Assembly: GCA_934631025.1 (NCBI GenBank)
Contig: CAKTXR010000003.1
Location: forward strand, 1 to 64,000
Reading direction: 5' to 3'
DNA: 64,000 nt
From: an uncultured Clostridia bacterium
GTDB taxonomy: Bacteria; Bacillota; Clostridia; Christensenellales; Aristaeellaceae
Shown here: positions 18,384-26,677 of the stretch, in pieces
Numbering within the stretch: the stretch's first letter is position 1
Layout of the letters: each line of letters opens with the position of its first letter
Translations under genes and position numbers: made by a program
The notes under the pieces: generated by a model
What the model saw: the letters and a program-made list of their open reading frames with translations, nothing else
What the model was told of the DNA's origin: nothing
Databases searched by the model: none

Positions 18384-19469
18384 ATGAAGCGCATTTCGCT
18401 CTACATTCACATTCCCTTCTGCGTGCGCAAGTGCGCCTATTGCGACTTTACGTCCTTTCCGGACAAAACCGACCGGATTCCAGATTACCTGAATCGCCTT
18501 GAGCGCGAGATGGACGAAGCCGTATCGCGATTCGGCGATCTGGCCGTCGACACGCTGTTCATCGGCGGCGGCACGCCCTCGCTGCTCGGCGGCGGCGACA
18601 TGAAGCGCCTGATGGACGCGGCGGCGAAGCGCTTCTCCCTGTCGCCCGGCGCGGAGATCACCTGCGAGGCCAATCCTGGCACGCTGGACGCGGAAAAGCT
18701 GCGCGCCTACAGAGCGGCCGGAATCAACCGGCTGTCCATCGGCGTTCAGGCGTTTGACGACCGTCTGCTCAAGGCGCTGGGGCGCATACACACCCGCGGC
18801 GAGGCCGTTTGCGCCGTGCTCATGGCGCAGGACGCGGGCTTTGACAATCTGAGCGTCGATCTCATGTACGCGCTGCCCTTTCAGACGCTCGAGGACTGGC
18901 AGGACACGCTGAAGACCGCAGTCGGTTTGCCGATCAGGCACATCTCCTGCTACAGCCTGATCGTCGAGGACGGCACGCCCATGAAGGCGCTCGTGGACGC
19001 GAAAAAGGCCACTCTGCCCGACGAAGAGACCGCGGTCTGTATGCAGCACACGGCGGCGGCCTTCCTGAAGGATTACGGCTTTGATCGCTATGAAATCTCA
19101 AATTACGCGCAAAACGGCTATGAATCGCGGCACAATATGGTCTATTGGACGCGCGGCGATTATCTGGGGCTGGGCTGCGCGGCGCACTCGCTGATGAACG
19201 GCGCGCGCTTTGCAAATACCGCGTCGCTCGAGGATTATCTCGCCGGAAGAGCGGGCGATCCTCCCGAAGCGCTGACCGAGCGGGACGTTTACGAGGAGTG
19301 CGTCATGCTGGGGCTGCGCACGAAATACGGCGTTCCGGTAGAAATTCTGCCCGCGAAAACGCTCGACCGACTGGTACGCGGCGGACTGATGGCCGTCGAA
19401 AATGGACGCGCGCGCGTGACGCAGGCCGGAAGCGACGTGCTCAATGCGGTCATACTTGAGCTGATCTGA
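18384..19469 (+). CDS. hemW: HemW, radical-SAM heme chaperone
   Basis: 361-residue radical SAM protein. The 4Fe-4S motif Cys13, Cys17, Cys20 sits in His-Ile-Pro-Phe-Cys, with Cys-Ala-Tyr-Cys-Asp-Phe. Gly-Gly-Gly-Thr-Pro-Ser and His-Asn-Met-Val-Tyr-Trp (the HNxxYW block of HemW) distinguish it from true oxygen-independent coproporphyrinogen oxidase, which has an additional N-terminal region and cysteine. It binds heme and delivers it to respiratory proteins in characterised members. ATG 18384 follows GGAGGGGTCT. Confidence 0.94.
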   Translation: MKRISLYIHIPFCVRKCAYCDFTSFPDKTDRIPDYLNRLEREMDEAVSRFGDLAVDTLFIGGGTPSLLGGGDMKRLMDAAAKRFSLSPGAEITCEANPGTLDAEKLRAYRAAGINRLSIGVQAFDDRLLKALGRIHTRGEAVCAVLMAQDAGFDNLSVDLMYALPFQTLEDWQDTLKTAVGLPIRHISCYSLIVEDGTPMKALVDAKKATLPDEETAVCMQHTAAAFLKDYGFDRYEISNYAQNGYESRHNMVYWTRGDYLGLGCAAHSLMNGARFANTASLEDYLAGRAGDPPEALTERDVYEECVMLGLRTKYGVPVEILPAKTLDRLVRGGLMAVENGRARVTQAGSDVLNAVILELI

Positions 19470-19544
19470 GCCGCCGGGGCGCGTCTTTTGAAAAAACGTT
19501 AAAATTATTTCATAATTCAGGGCGCTTTCGCGGCAGTTCACATC

Positions 19545-19573
19545 TTGGCAAACCGGCCGCGTTGTGGTATGAT
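19545..19573 (+). promoter_or_regulatory. Promoter for DUF624 gene
   Basis: TTGGCA (19545-19550), 17-nt spacer, TATGAT (19568-19573), followed 50 nt later by the GGAAGGAG-led ATG. Confidence 0.62.
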
Positions 19574-19623
19574 AATAACAATGTGAAAAATCGCTTTTAA
19601 CCATCGGAAGGAGAGATCGTTTC

Positions 19624-20565
19624 ATGTCCGGTCTGTTTAACAGCTTCTATTATGGCAAAGCCGGCAAGGCGGACTTTACGCCCGACCAGCTGCCGAAAAA
19701 CCGCGTCCAGCTGTTCTTTTCCATGCTGCGGGTGCGCTTCAGCGGCCTGATCGGCCTGAACCTGCTGCACATCCTCTTCTCGCTGCCCGCGATTATCTGG
19801 ACGATCATCAACGCCATGGTGCTGATCTACAGCTCCGGCGTGAATCCCGAGACCGGCGAGATCACCGAGGCCGTGTCGGCCGGCGTGATGAGCGGCAACA
19901 TCATGTTCTATCTGCTGATCATGATCCCCTGCCTGATGATCGCCTCGATCGGCCGCATGGGTCTGGCCATGCCGATGCGCAACTGGGCGCGCGACGATCA
20001 CTCCTTCGTCTGGAGCGATTTCAAGGATACCGTAAAGGCCAACTGGAAAACCGCGCTGGGCATCGGCTTTATCAGCGGACTGTCGCTGCTGCTGACCTAC
20101 GTCGGCTTCACCTACTATTCCGCCATGACCGCGCAGTCGATGTTCTGGATTGTGCCGCAGGTGTTGATCGTGGTGTTCTGCTGCATCTGGTGGATGTCCA
20201 CCATGCTGCTCTACCCCATGGCCGTGACCTACGACATGAAGTTCCGCGTACTGATCCAGAACAGCATCATCATGACGCTGGCGCGCCTGCCCATCGCCTT
20301 TCTGTGCTGGGCGCCGATTACGTTCATCCCGCTGATCGTGGCCTATTTCGTGCCGAGCAACATTGTGCTGCTGATTCTGGCGGCCTATTACATACTCTTC
20401 GGCTTCTCGCTGTATCAGTTCCTGGCCGCGTCCTACGCCAACGCCTGCTTCGACCGCTTCCTCAACCCGCGCATCGAGGGCGCGGACGTGAACAAGGGCC
20501 TGCGCGATCCCTCCTACAACGAGGAGGACGACACCGTTACCGACGAGGACATCAAGAACCTCTGA
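19624..20565 (+). CDS. DUF624 (YesL-like) membrane protein
   Basis: 313-residue integral membrane protein with about five to six hydrophobic helices (roughly 45-65, 92-112, 138-160, 170-192, 215-235, 240-262), a conserved Trp-Ser-Asp-Phe-Lys-Asp loop after the second segment and an acidic tail. This fits the YesL/DUF624 family, often near sugar ABC transporters and of unknown function. Here it stands alone with its own promoter upstream of the spore protein gene. ATG 19624 is preceded by GGAAGGAGAGATCGTTTC. Confidence 0.8.
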   Translation: MSGLFNSFYYGKAGKADFTPDQLPKNRVQLFFSMLRVRFSGLIGLNLLHILFSLPAIIWTIINAMVLIYSSGVNPETGEITEAVSAGVMSGNIMFYLLIMIPCLMIASIGRMGLAMPMRNWARDDHSFVWSDFKDTVKANWKTALGIGFISGLSLLLTYVGFTYYSAMTAQSMFWIVPQVLIVVFCCIWWMSTMLLYPMAVTYDMKFRVLIQNSIIMTLARLPIAFLCWAPITFIPLIVAYFVPSNIVLLILAAYYILFGFSLYQFLAASYANACFDRFLNPRIEGADVNKGLRDPSYNEEDDTVTDEDIKNL

Positions 20566-20566
20566 C

Positions 20567-20595
20567 GCATATTTTTGCCAAAGCGGCGCATACTG
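20567..20595 (+). promoter_or_regulatory. Putative sigma-G-type promoter of the spore protein gene
   Basis: GCATA (20567-20571), 17-nt gap, CATACTG (20589-20595). This resembles the forespore sigma-F/sigma-G pattern (G-A/C-ATA then CATnnTA), 35 nt before the SASP start codon. The vegetative-type boxes seen elsewhere in the window are absent here. Confidence 0.5.
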
Positions 20596-20629
20596 CCCAT
20601 GACACTCCATCGAAAGGATGCGATGAACC

Positions 20630-20806
20630 ATGGCGCGCGATGCGCTGCGTCCGATGAGCGACATTGAACGGCTCAAATACGAAGCCGCCGAGCAGCTCGG
20701 CCTGATCGACCGCCTCTTGCAGGTCGGCTGGGCGGGACTGACCGCCGGCGAAACCGGAAAAATCGGAGGGATCGTCTCCCGCCGGCTGCGCGAAGGCCGC
20801 GTCTGA
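20630..20806 (+). CDS. Small acid-soluble spore protein, alpha/beta type
   Basis: 58-residue protein. Residues 14-24 (Arg-Leu-Lys-Tyr-Glu-Ala-Ala-Glu-Gln-Leu-Gly) contain the conserved germination-protease cleavage-site region, and Gly-Trp-Ala-Gly-Leu-Thr-Ala-Gly-Glu-Thr-Gly-Lys-Ile-Gly-Gly near residues 34-48 matches the second conserved block of clostridial SASPs, followed by a basic tail. These proteins coat spore DNA and protect it from UV and heat. AAAGGATG lies about 12 nt upstream of ATG. It is preceded by a sigma-G-like promoter and followed by a terminator. This is the best evidence in the window that the organism sporulates. Confidence 0.88.
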   Translation: MARDALRPMSDIERLKYEAAEQLGLIDRLLQVGWAGLTAGETGKIGGIVSRRLREGRV

Positions 20807-20850
20807 AACGCTTTTGCGCCATGCCCGCGATGATCGTCTGCCTGCAACAG

Positions 20851-20881
20851 GGAGCGAGCTGCCGTAAGCCCGCTCCTTTTG
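20851..20881 (+). terminator. Terminator after spore protein gene
   Basis: GGAGCG (20851-20856) pairs with CGCTCC (20871-20876), with an inner GCT/AGC extension, followed by TTTTGT. Confidence 0.6.
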
Positions 20882-20907
20882 TCTTTATACACGGCTTTCC
20901 GTCAAAA

Positions 20908-21161
20908 CAGACCGAGGTTTGTTTTTGCGCTTTTACGCGGCTTGCACCGGCCGTTTTGCGGCGGCTGAAACGCGATTTCTGCGCCGAGCGGCCGCATCTG
21001 AGACTTCAGTCTGTATTGCCCGCCGGCGGCATAAACGAAGCGCGGCGATTTTTCCGGCGCTGTGCGAAGAACGCAATCGCCGGCAGCAGAGGTTTTTTGA
21101 CACGCTTTTCAGGAATCAGACTCCAGTCTGTATTGATTAAAGTAAAATAGACTTCAGTCTG
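20908..21161. repeat. Four 14-bp palindromes upstream of the methyltransferase operon
   Basis: Four 6-2-6 inverted repeats: CAGACC-GA-GGTTTG (20908-20921), GAGACT-TC-AGTCTG (21000-21013), CAGACT-CC-AGTCTG (21117-21130, perfect) and TAGACT-TC-AGTCTG (21148-21161). The second and third share a longer 18-nt core ending in TATTG. A possible -10 box TAAAAT (21143-21148) lies between the third and fourth, just before the methyltransferase start at 21190. No gene is supported in this 300-nt stretch. They could be operators for a dimeric repressor or remnants of a dispersed repeat. Confidence 0.6.
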
Positions 21162-21189
21162 CACCAACGCTTTTTACAGGAGAATTTCA

Positions 21190-21927
21190 ATGTACGAAGA
21201 TTTTGCGGCCGTCTATGATTCGCTGATGGACGACTTCGACTATCCCGCATGGGCGCGCTACTATCTGTCCATCATCAAGGCGGCCGGATGCACGCCGCGC
21301 ACTATGTGCGAGTGCGGCTGCGGCACGGGCAGTCTGTCCATGCATTTCGCGCGCGCGGGCGTGCGCCTGACCGCGTCCGATCTGTCCGAGGAAATGCTGC
21401 GGCTGGCGCAGATCAAGGCGCGTAAGGCGGGCGTGTCCATCCCCTTCGTCTGTCAGGATATGCGCGCGCTGGAGCTGCCCCGCCCCGTGGACGCAATCGC
21501 TGCCTGCTGCGACGCGGTAAACTACCTGACCGATCGCGACAGCGTGCGCGCCTTTTTCGACGGCGCGTTTCGCTTCCTCAAAAAGGGCGGCGTGCTGGCC
21601 TTCGATATATCCAGCCGCGACAAGCTCACGCGCATGGACGGCTCATTTTACGGAGAAGAGCGTGACAACGTCGCCTATCTGTGGCAAAATAAGATGGATC
21701 CCGAAACGCGGGTGCTGACGATGGATCTGACGTTTTTCGTGGAGACGGAGAGCGGGCTGTACCGGCGCTTTGAGGAGCATCAGCGCCAGCGCGCGCACGA
21801 TGCGGCCGAGCTGACCACATGGCTGTGCGAGAGCGGCTTTACCGACGTTCGCGTCTACGGCGACAGAACCATGTCGCCCCCCGCCGAGCACGAAACGCGC
21901 ATCCACTTCACCGCGAAAAAGAGCTGA
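21190..21927 (+). CDS. Class I SAM-dependent methyltransferase
   Basis: 245-residue methyltransferase: motif I Glu-Cys-Gly-Cys-Gly-Thr-Gly-Ser (41-48), acidic end of strand 2 in Ala-Ser-Asp-Leu-Ser, then Asp-Met-Arg and an Asp-Ala-Val-Asn-Tyr-Leu strand. No target-recognition domain is visible, so the substrate is open (small molecule or lipid). AGGAGAATTTCA precedes ATG. It is the first gene of a likely operon with hslO (47-nt gap), and the palindrome array lies directly upstream. Confidence 0.88.
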   Translation: MYEDFAAVYDSLMDDFDYPAWARYYLSIIKAAGCTPRTMCECGCGTGSLSMHFARAGVRLTASDLSEEMLRLAQIKARKAGVSIPFVCQDMRALELPRPVDAIAACCDAVNYLTDRDSVRAFFDGAFRFLKKGGVLAFDISSRDKLTRMDGSFYGEERDNVAYLWQNKMDPETRVLTMDLTFFVETESGLYRRFEEHQRQRAHDAAELTTWLCESGFTDVRVYGDRTMSPPAEHETRIHFTAKKS

Positions 21928-21974
21928 CCGCGTTTCACGCACTCTTACTAAAATTTTGACAGGAGTAAACGCTC

Positions 21975-22871
21975 ATGACCGACAATACACTCAATATGGA
22001 CGGCATGCTGCGCCTTTCGCTGATGGGCGGACAGGCGCGCGCCTTCCTCTGCCAGAGCACGCGTCTCGTGCAGGACGCGCAGAATATTCACCATCTTTCC
22101 CGCGTGGCCACCGCCGCGCTGGGCCGTCTGCTGACCGGCGCGTCCATGATGGGCGCAATGCTCAAGGACGACCGCGACAGCCTGACCGCCTATATCAAGG
22201 GCGGCGGCCCGCTGGGCACGGTGCTGGCCGTTGCCAAGGCCGACGGCAGCGTCAAGGGCTATGTCGACAATCCCGACATCGAGCCGCCGCTGCGTCCCGA
22301 CGGCAAGCTGGACGTGGGCGGCGCGGTCGGCAAAAACGGCCAGCTGACCGTCATCAAGGATCTGGGGCTGCGCGAGCCGTATGTGGGGCGCGTCAATCTG
22401 CGCTCCGGCGAGATCGGCGAGGATCTGGCGATGTATTTCACCGCGTCCGAACAGACCCCCTCGCTGGTGTCGCTGGGCGTGCTGACCGGAGGGGAGGTCG
22501 TCGCGGCGGGCGGCCTGATCATACAGGTCATGCCCGACTGCTCTGAAGTCGCGCTCAAGTCGATCGAAATGAGCGCGCCCATGTTCATGAACATCAGCAA
22601 GACCTTCGCCGAATACGGCCTGAACGGCACTCTCCAGCAGCTTCTGGGGCATCTTGAGCCGGAGATCATCGACACGCTGCATCCGGCCTACCGCTGCGAT
22701 TGCAGCCGCGAGCGCTTTGAGCGCGGGCTGATCTCGCTGGGCGCGGAGGAGCTGACCTCGCTCATCAACGAGGATCACGGCGCAGAGCTGAACTGCCACT
22801 TCTGCAACTGCTCCTATCGCTTCACCGAGGAGCAGCTGCGCGCGCTGCTCGAGCAGGCCCGCAAAAAGTAA
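21975..22871 (+). CDS. hslO: Hsp33 redox-regulated chaperone
   Basis: 298-residue Hsp33. The C-terminal zinc switch has the family CxC and CxxC pairs: Cys241/Cys243 and Cys274/Cys277. The N-terminal domain carries Gly-Arg-Leu-Leu-Thr-Gly-Ala-Ser-Met-Met-Gly and the Gly-Gly-Gly-Pro-Leu-Gly turn. It protects unfolding proteins during oxidative stress after zinc release and disulfide formation. Length and motifs are normal. ATG 21975 with AGGAG upstream; second gene of the methyltransferase operon. Confidence 0.97.
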   Translation: MTDNTLNMDGMLRLSLMGGQARAFLCQSTRLVQDAQNIHHLSRVATAALGRLLTGASMMGAMLKDDRDSLTAYIKGGGPLGTVLAVAKADGSVKGYVDNPDIEPPLRPDGKLDVGGAVGKNGQLTVIKDLGLREPYVGRVNLRSGEIGEDLAMYFTASEQTPSLVSLGVLTGGEVVAAGGLIIQVMPDCSEVALKSIEMSAPMFMNISKTFAEYGLNGTLQQLLGHLEPEIIDTLHPAYRCDCSRERFERGLISLGAEELTSLINEDHGAELNCHFCNCSYRFTEEQLRALLEQARKK

Positions 22872-22900
22872 TTTCAGCACCCCTTTTATAGGAGGTTTTC

Positions 22901-24520
22901 ATGCGCAATCCTTCTTCCAACGTCATGCCCTTTGACCAGAACGCCGAATTTTTCGCGCGGCGGGCGCTGAAAAAGCGGCAGGGCGGCCATTATCGAGAGG
23001 CCGTGTCTCTGCTGCTGCGCGCCGTGCAGGCCGAACCGGATCAGACCGCGCGCCTGATGGAGCTGGCCGAAGTATATAGCGAAATGGGCAGTCCGCTGGA
23101 ATCAAACCGCGTGCTGGCCGATCTGCTTTCCAGACCGAACGCCGACCCCGCAGTCTGGTTCGGCCTGGCCTGCAACCTGTACGCCATGGGCAACACCGAG
23201 GGCACTCAGACCACCGCGCTGCGCTATATCGACGCTGCGCCCGAGGGCGACTATCATGAGGAGGCCTCGCAGCTCATCAGCGCGCTGCAATACGCCGAGC
23301 ACATGACCGAGCCGGCCGAGCGCCGCCTTTTGCGCTGCCACCGCCTGAACGGCCGCGCCGCCGCGCTGATCAACGCCGATCAGCCGAAAAGCGCGCTGCC
23401 GCTGATCGAAAAGAGCCTTTCCATCAGCGACGTGCCCGCCACGCAGGCGCTCTATGCCTTCGCGCTGAGCGAAGCCGGAGAAACCGCGCGCGCGCTCACC
23501 GAGGTCAACACGCTTTTGCGCCGCCGCGGCCTGCAAACCGCCGACTGCCTGTACGCGCTCAAGGTGCTGTCCGTCTGCGATAAAACGCGCGCGCTCGAGC
23601 TGGCCGACGAGCTGCAAAAGCGCTCGCTGGATCCCTACGAAAAACGGCAGCTGCTCGACGTGCTGCTGCCCTTAAACGCCGGCAATATCGAGCCGCTGCT
23701 CAAGGTCTCGCTGGCCGATTCTCCCTACGACCGCCGGCTGTGGCTCGCCCGCGCCGCGCTTTCCTACAACGCGGGCAATCCTGAGGATGCGCTTGGCGAC
23801 TGGCGCGCGCTGCTTTCCGTCAATCCGAACGACGAGCTGGCCGCGCTCTATATCGACGCGCTGACGAACGGCAATGTGCCCCCCCGCTCCATTCCCCTGA
23901 ACGACGCTCTTGCGCCCGATCTGGCCGAAGAAGCTCGAAAGCGCGTTATGACCGGCGCAGCCGACGATACTCGCCTGCGCTGGGCGCTGCTGAGCGGCGA
24001 TAAATGCGCGCACGCGGCGATTGAAACGTTGATAAAACGCGCCGACGAAACCGCAATTCGGCTCCTGCGCACGACTCTGATCGAGCCGTCCGTCCCCTAT
24101 GCGCTCAAGCTGCACGCGCTGGACGCGCTCAGAGCGCTCTCTGCGCCGCGCCCCTATCTGCTCGTGAGCCGCGCTGCGCTGAACACGGACGCGGCCGTTC
24201 CCCGCGCCGAGGTTCCGCTGGACACCTACATACAGCGCGCGCTGCGCCGCCTTGTGCCGCTGGCCGGAGACATCGACGACCGGCTGGTGCCGCAGCTCAT
24301 CCGGCTGTGGTCGGACGGCGCGTCCCGAACGCCGCGTCACGAAACGGCGCTGCTCGGGCTGGGCGCAGCCGTGCTGATCGACGCGGCGCGTACGCTGGAT
24401 CTGCCCGATCCCACGCCGCTTATCCGGCGCAGGCTGGGTCTGTCCGACCGCGCGATTGCATACTACACGTCTTATCTGGAAAAACTGACGAGGAAGGATG
24501 ATATCCATGAAGCTGATTGA
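22901..24520 (+). CDS. TPR-repeat protein
   Basis: 539 residues, soluble, no signal peptide. At least two clear TPR units lie in the first 110 residues (Gly-Gly-His-Tyr-Arg-Glu-Ala-Val-Ser-Leu-Leu and the following helices), with further helical repeats through about 330. The remainder is helical and unassigned. TPRs bind partner proteins. ATG 22901 follows ATAGGAGGTTTTC, and the end overlaps the HEAT-repeat gene by 14 nt, so the two are translationally coupled and likely work together. Function unknown. Confidence 0.8.
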   Translation: MRNPSSNVMPFDQNAEFFARRALKKRQGGHYREAVSLLLRAVQAEPDQTARLMELAEVYSEMGSPLESNRVLADLLSRPNADPAVWFGLACNLYAMGNTEGTQTTALRYIDAAPEGDYHEEASQLISALQYAEHMTEPAERRLLRCHRLNGRAAALINADQPKSALPLIEKSLSISDVPATQALYAFALSEAGETARALTEVNTLLRRRGLQTADCLYALKVLSVCDKTRALELADELQKRSLDPYEKRQLLDVLLPLNAGNIEPLLKVSLADSPYDRRLWLARAALSYNAGNPEDALGDWRALLSVNPNDELAALYIDALTNGNVPPRSIPLNDALAPDLAEEARKRVMTGAADDTRLRWALLSGDKCAHAAIETLIKRADETAIRLLRTTLIEPSVPYALKLHALDALRALSAPRPYLLVSRAALNTDAAVPRAEVPLDTYIQRALRRLVPLAGDIDDRLVPQLIRLWSDGASRTPRHETALLGLGAAVLIDAARTLDLPDPTPLIRRRLGLSDRAIAYYTSYLEKLTRKDDIHEAD

Positions 24521-25331
24521 TTTTGACGCGCACTTCGGCAAGTATGCCGAGGGCTGGATCGCCGAAAACCGCTCGAAGTACAAGAATATGGACGAACTCG
24601 AGGAGCAGATCCCCGAGCTGTATCTCAAGTGGCTCAACACGAGCGCCGACTGGCTGGACGGCAAAACGCCCGGCGAGTATTTCGCGGCCTATACCGACGC
24701 GAATGAACTGGTCGATATGCTGCGCGCCTACAACGCGCAGAACGTCTCTATCCCCGATCAGCTGCTGGAGCGCATCGTCGAGCTGGGCGATCAGGCGGTC
24801 GAGCCGCTGATGGCGCTGGCCCGCGAGCAGAAGAACCGCGCGCTCACCGTAACGGCGCTCAACCTGCTGATCGAAATCGGCTCGAACGCGCCGCTGGAGC
24901 TGTGCCTTGACGTCATTGAGCAGGCCGACGCGCAGAACGAGCTGACCGACGTGGCCGGCGAGCTGCTGACCAACCTGGGGCGCGAAGCCATTGAGCCGAT
25001 CATCGTGCGCATGGACGGGGCCTCGAAGGCGGCGCAGGAGGCTTTTCTCGACGTTTTGTGCAACTTTCCGGGCGATGATCGCATCTATAATTATACGATC
25101 GACGCGTTCAAGCGCCGCTTCGACCGCCGTGCCCTGTACGCCTCCTATCTGGGCAAGCTGGGCGACGAGCGTGCCATCGAGACATTGAGAGACGCGCTCG
25201 AGCTGAGCGACCTCAACTACCTCGATTACATCGAGATCGTCAACGCCATCGAGGCGCTGGGCGGCGAGGTGACCGAAACGCGCGAGTTCAGCGGCGATCC
25301 CTATTACGAATCTCTGAGGAAGATGCAATAA
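24507..25331 (+). CDS. HEAT-repeat-like protein
   Basis: 274-residue acidic helical protein. From about residue 85 on, paired helices repeat in a HEAT pattern (for example Leu-Gly-Asp-Gln-Ala-Val-Glu-Pro-Leu-Met, Leu-Gly-Arg-Glu-Ala-Ile-Glu-Pro-Ile-Ile and Leu-Gly-Asp-Glu-Arg-Ala-Ile-Glu-Thr-Leu), the last fitting an armadillo-like lyase-type repeat. The N-terminal 80 residues are unassigned. AGGAAGGATGATATCC places the start at 24507 inside the end of the TPR gene. Likely a scaffold for the TPR and zinc-ribbon proteins next to it. Confidence 0.8.
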   Translation: MKLIDFDAHFGKYAEGWIAENRSKYKNMDELEEQIPELYLKWLNTSADWLDGKTPGEYFAAYTDANELVDMLRAYNAQNVSIPDQLLERIVELGDQAVEPLMALAREQKNRALTVTALNLLIEIGSNAPLELCLDVIEQADAQNELTDVAGELLTNLGREAIEPIIVRMDGASKAAQEAFLDVLCNFPGDDRIYNYTIDAFKRRFDRRALYASYLGKLGDERAIETLRDALELSDLNYLDYIEIVNAIEALGGEVTETREFSGDPYYESLRKMQ

Positions 25332-25362
25332 CGCCTTTCTCGAACGCCAGGAGGAATGAACC

Positions 25363-26535
25363 ATGAAATGCAGCGCCTGTGGCGAGGAAAACAGCCCGAA
25401 CGCCAGATATTGCTCCTATTGCGGCGCAAAGCTGACGACCGCTCCCGCGCCGGAAGCCGAGGCAAAGCCCCCCGTAGCCGAAACGCCCAAGGCTGAAGCC
25501 GCGCCCAAAGCCGTCTCAACCGCGCAGCCGCTCTCCGACAACCCCTATCAGCCCCGGCGTATGCCCACGATCTACGACAACGCCGCGCAGGCCGCCCATC
25601 CCGTCTCCATCGACGAGAACACAACGCCCGCCCCCAAGCGCACGCCCGTGTTCCTCTTTGACGACGAGAAAGAGGAGGAAGAGCTGAACCGCCGCCGGGA
25701 AGCCGCCCGCCGCGAAGCTGAGGAGGAACGCCGCGAGCTGGCGCGCAAGAAGGCCGAGGATCCCTTCTACGGCGAGGAGGACGACGAGGATTACGACGAC
25801 GAAGAGGACGAGGAGGAATCCTCGCACCGCGGCCGCGTGATCACGGCGGTCATTTCGATCGTCACGATCCTGCTTCTGTGCGTCGCGCTGTACGCGTTTT
25901 TGTTCTACACCTCGATGGGCAGCCGTCTGCGCGCCTATTACGGCATATCTGCCGGCGCGGACGATTACGTCTGCCTGGCCGACTGGCAGCTCGAGCAGGG
26001 CAACGCGACTGACGCCGCTGCGTCCTACTACAACGCCTTCCGACTCAAATCGGACGATTACGACTTCGTGCTGAAGATCGCCGGCGATTTCGAGACCTGC
26101 CGCGCCTATGAACGCGCCGAGCAGACCTACATGTACCTCATCGAAAACTATCCCGACGCGGACGATCCCTACGACAATCTGATGGCGCTGCTCATCAAGG
26201 AGGGCAAAACCGACACCTACAACGCGCTGATCGTCTATCGCGCCGAGCACCAGAGCGGCTATGTCGCGCCCGCGCAGGACAGCGCGCCCACCGCCGTTCA
26301 GCCGCCCGTACTGTCTCCCGAAAGCGGCGAATTCACCGGCACGGTCAAAATCACGATTTCCGCCGCCGAGAACGCCGCCATCCATTTCACAGTGGACGGC
26401 AGCGACCCGACCGAAGCGTCTCCGCTCTACAGCGGCGCAATCACGCTCTATTCCGGCTCGTACACGCTCAAGGCCGTCGCCATAATCGACGGCGTGAGCA
26501 GCGAGATCGTTACAGTCTCCTACAGCGTTTCCTGA
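25363..26535 (+). CDS. Zinc-ribbon, single-pass membrane protein with TPR and chitobiase-C-like domain
   Basis: 390 residues in clear modules: zinc ribbon at the N-terminus (Cys3, Cys6, Cys17, Cys20), a Pro/Ala-rich stretch, a charged coiled-coil-like segment with acidic run (about 105-160), one transmembrane helix (about 165-187), an extracytoplasmic TPR-like region (200-295), and a C-terminal beta-sandwich with Ile-His-Phe-Thr-Val-Asp-Gly-Ser-Asp-Pro-Thr typical of the chitobiase/beta-hexosaminidase C-terminal (CHB_HEX_C) domain. GGAGGAATGAACC precedes ATG. Last gene of the hslO-TPR-HEAT run, ended by a strong terminator. Probably couples an inside sensor to the cell surface (inference). 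Confidence 0.82.
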   Translation: MKCSACGEENSPNARYCSYCGAKLTTAPAPEAEAKPPVAETPKAEAAPKAVSTAQPLSDNPYQPRRMPTIYDNAAQAAHPVSIDENTTPAPKRTPVFLFDDEKEEEELNRRREAARREAEEERRELARKKAEDPFYGEEDDEDYDDEEDEEESSHRGRVITAVISIVTILLLCVALYAFLFYTSMGSRLRAYYGISAGADDYVCLADWQLEQGNATDAAASYYNAFRLKSDDYDFVLKIAGDFETCRAYERAEQTYMYLIENYPDADDPYDNLMALLIKEGKTDTYNALIVYRAEHQSGYVAPAQDSAPTAVQPPVLSPESGEFTGTVKITISAAENAAIHFTVDGSDPTEASPLYSGAITLYSGSYTLKAVAIIDGVSSEIVTVSYSVS

Positions 26536-26545
26536 ATGCGCCGCG

Positions 26546-26582
26546 CATCCGTCTCATCGCGCGATGGGACGGATGTTTTTTT
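26546..26582 (+). terminator. Terminator of the hslO-TPR-HEAT-zinc-ribbon operon
   Basis: CATCCGTCTCAT (26546-26557) pairs with ATGGGACGGATG (26564-26575), followed by seven T. Confidence 0.9.
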
Positions 26583-26677
26583 GCAAACCTGCTCCGCGCG
26601 GCGCGTATGGTGATACAATAAAGCCATTACGGACGCTGAAGCCGCGGCTTTCGCGCAAAGAACGGAAGGGATAGGCC

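Noticed and set aside
18384..19469. Coproporphyrinogen III oxidase (HemN)
   Set aside because: The HNxxYW block and the short N-terminus match HemW.
20821..21150. 109-codon frame over the palindrome array
   Set aside because: No ribosome binding site; repeated short strings come from the DNA repeats; starts inside a terminator region.
20908..21161. CRISPR array
   Set aside because: Units are short palindromes at uneven distances (92, 117, 31 nt), without constant spacers or cas genes.
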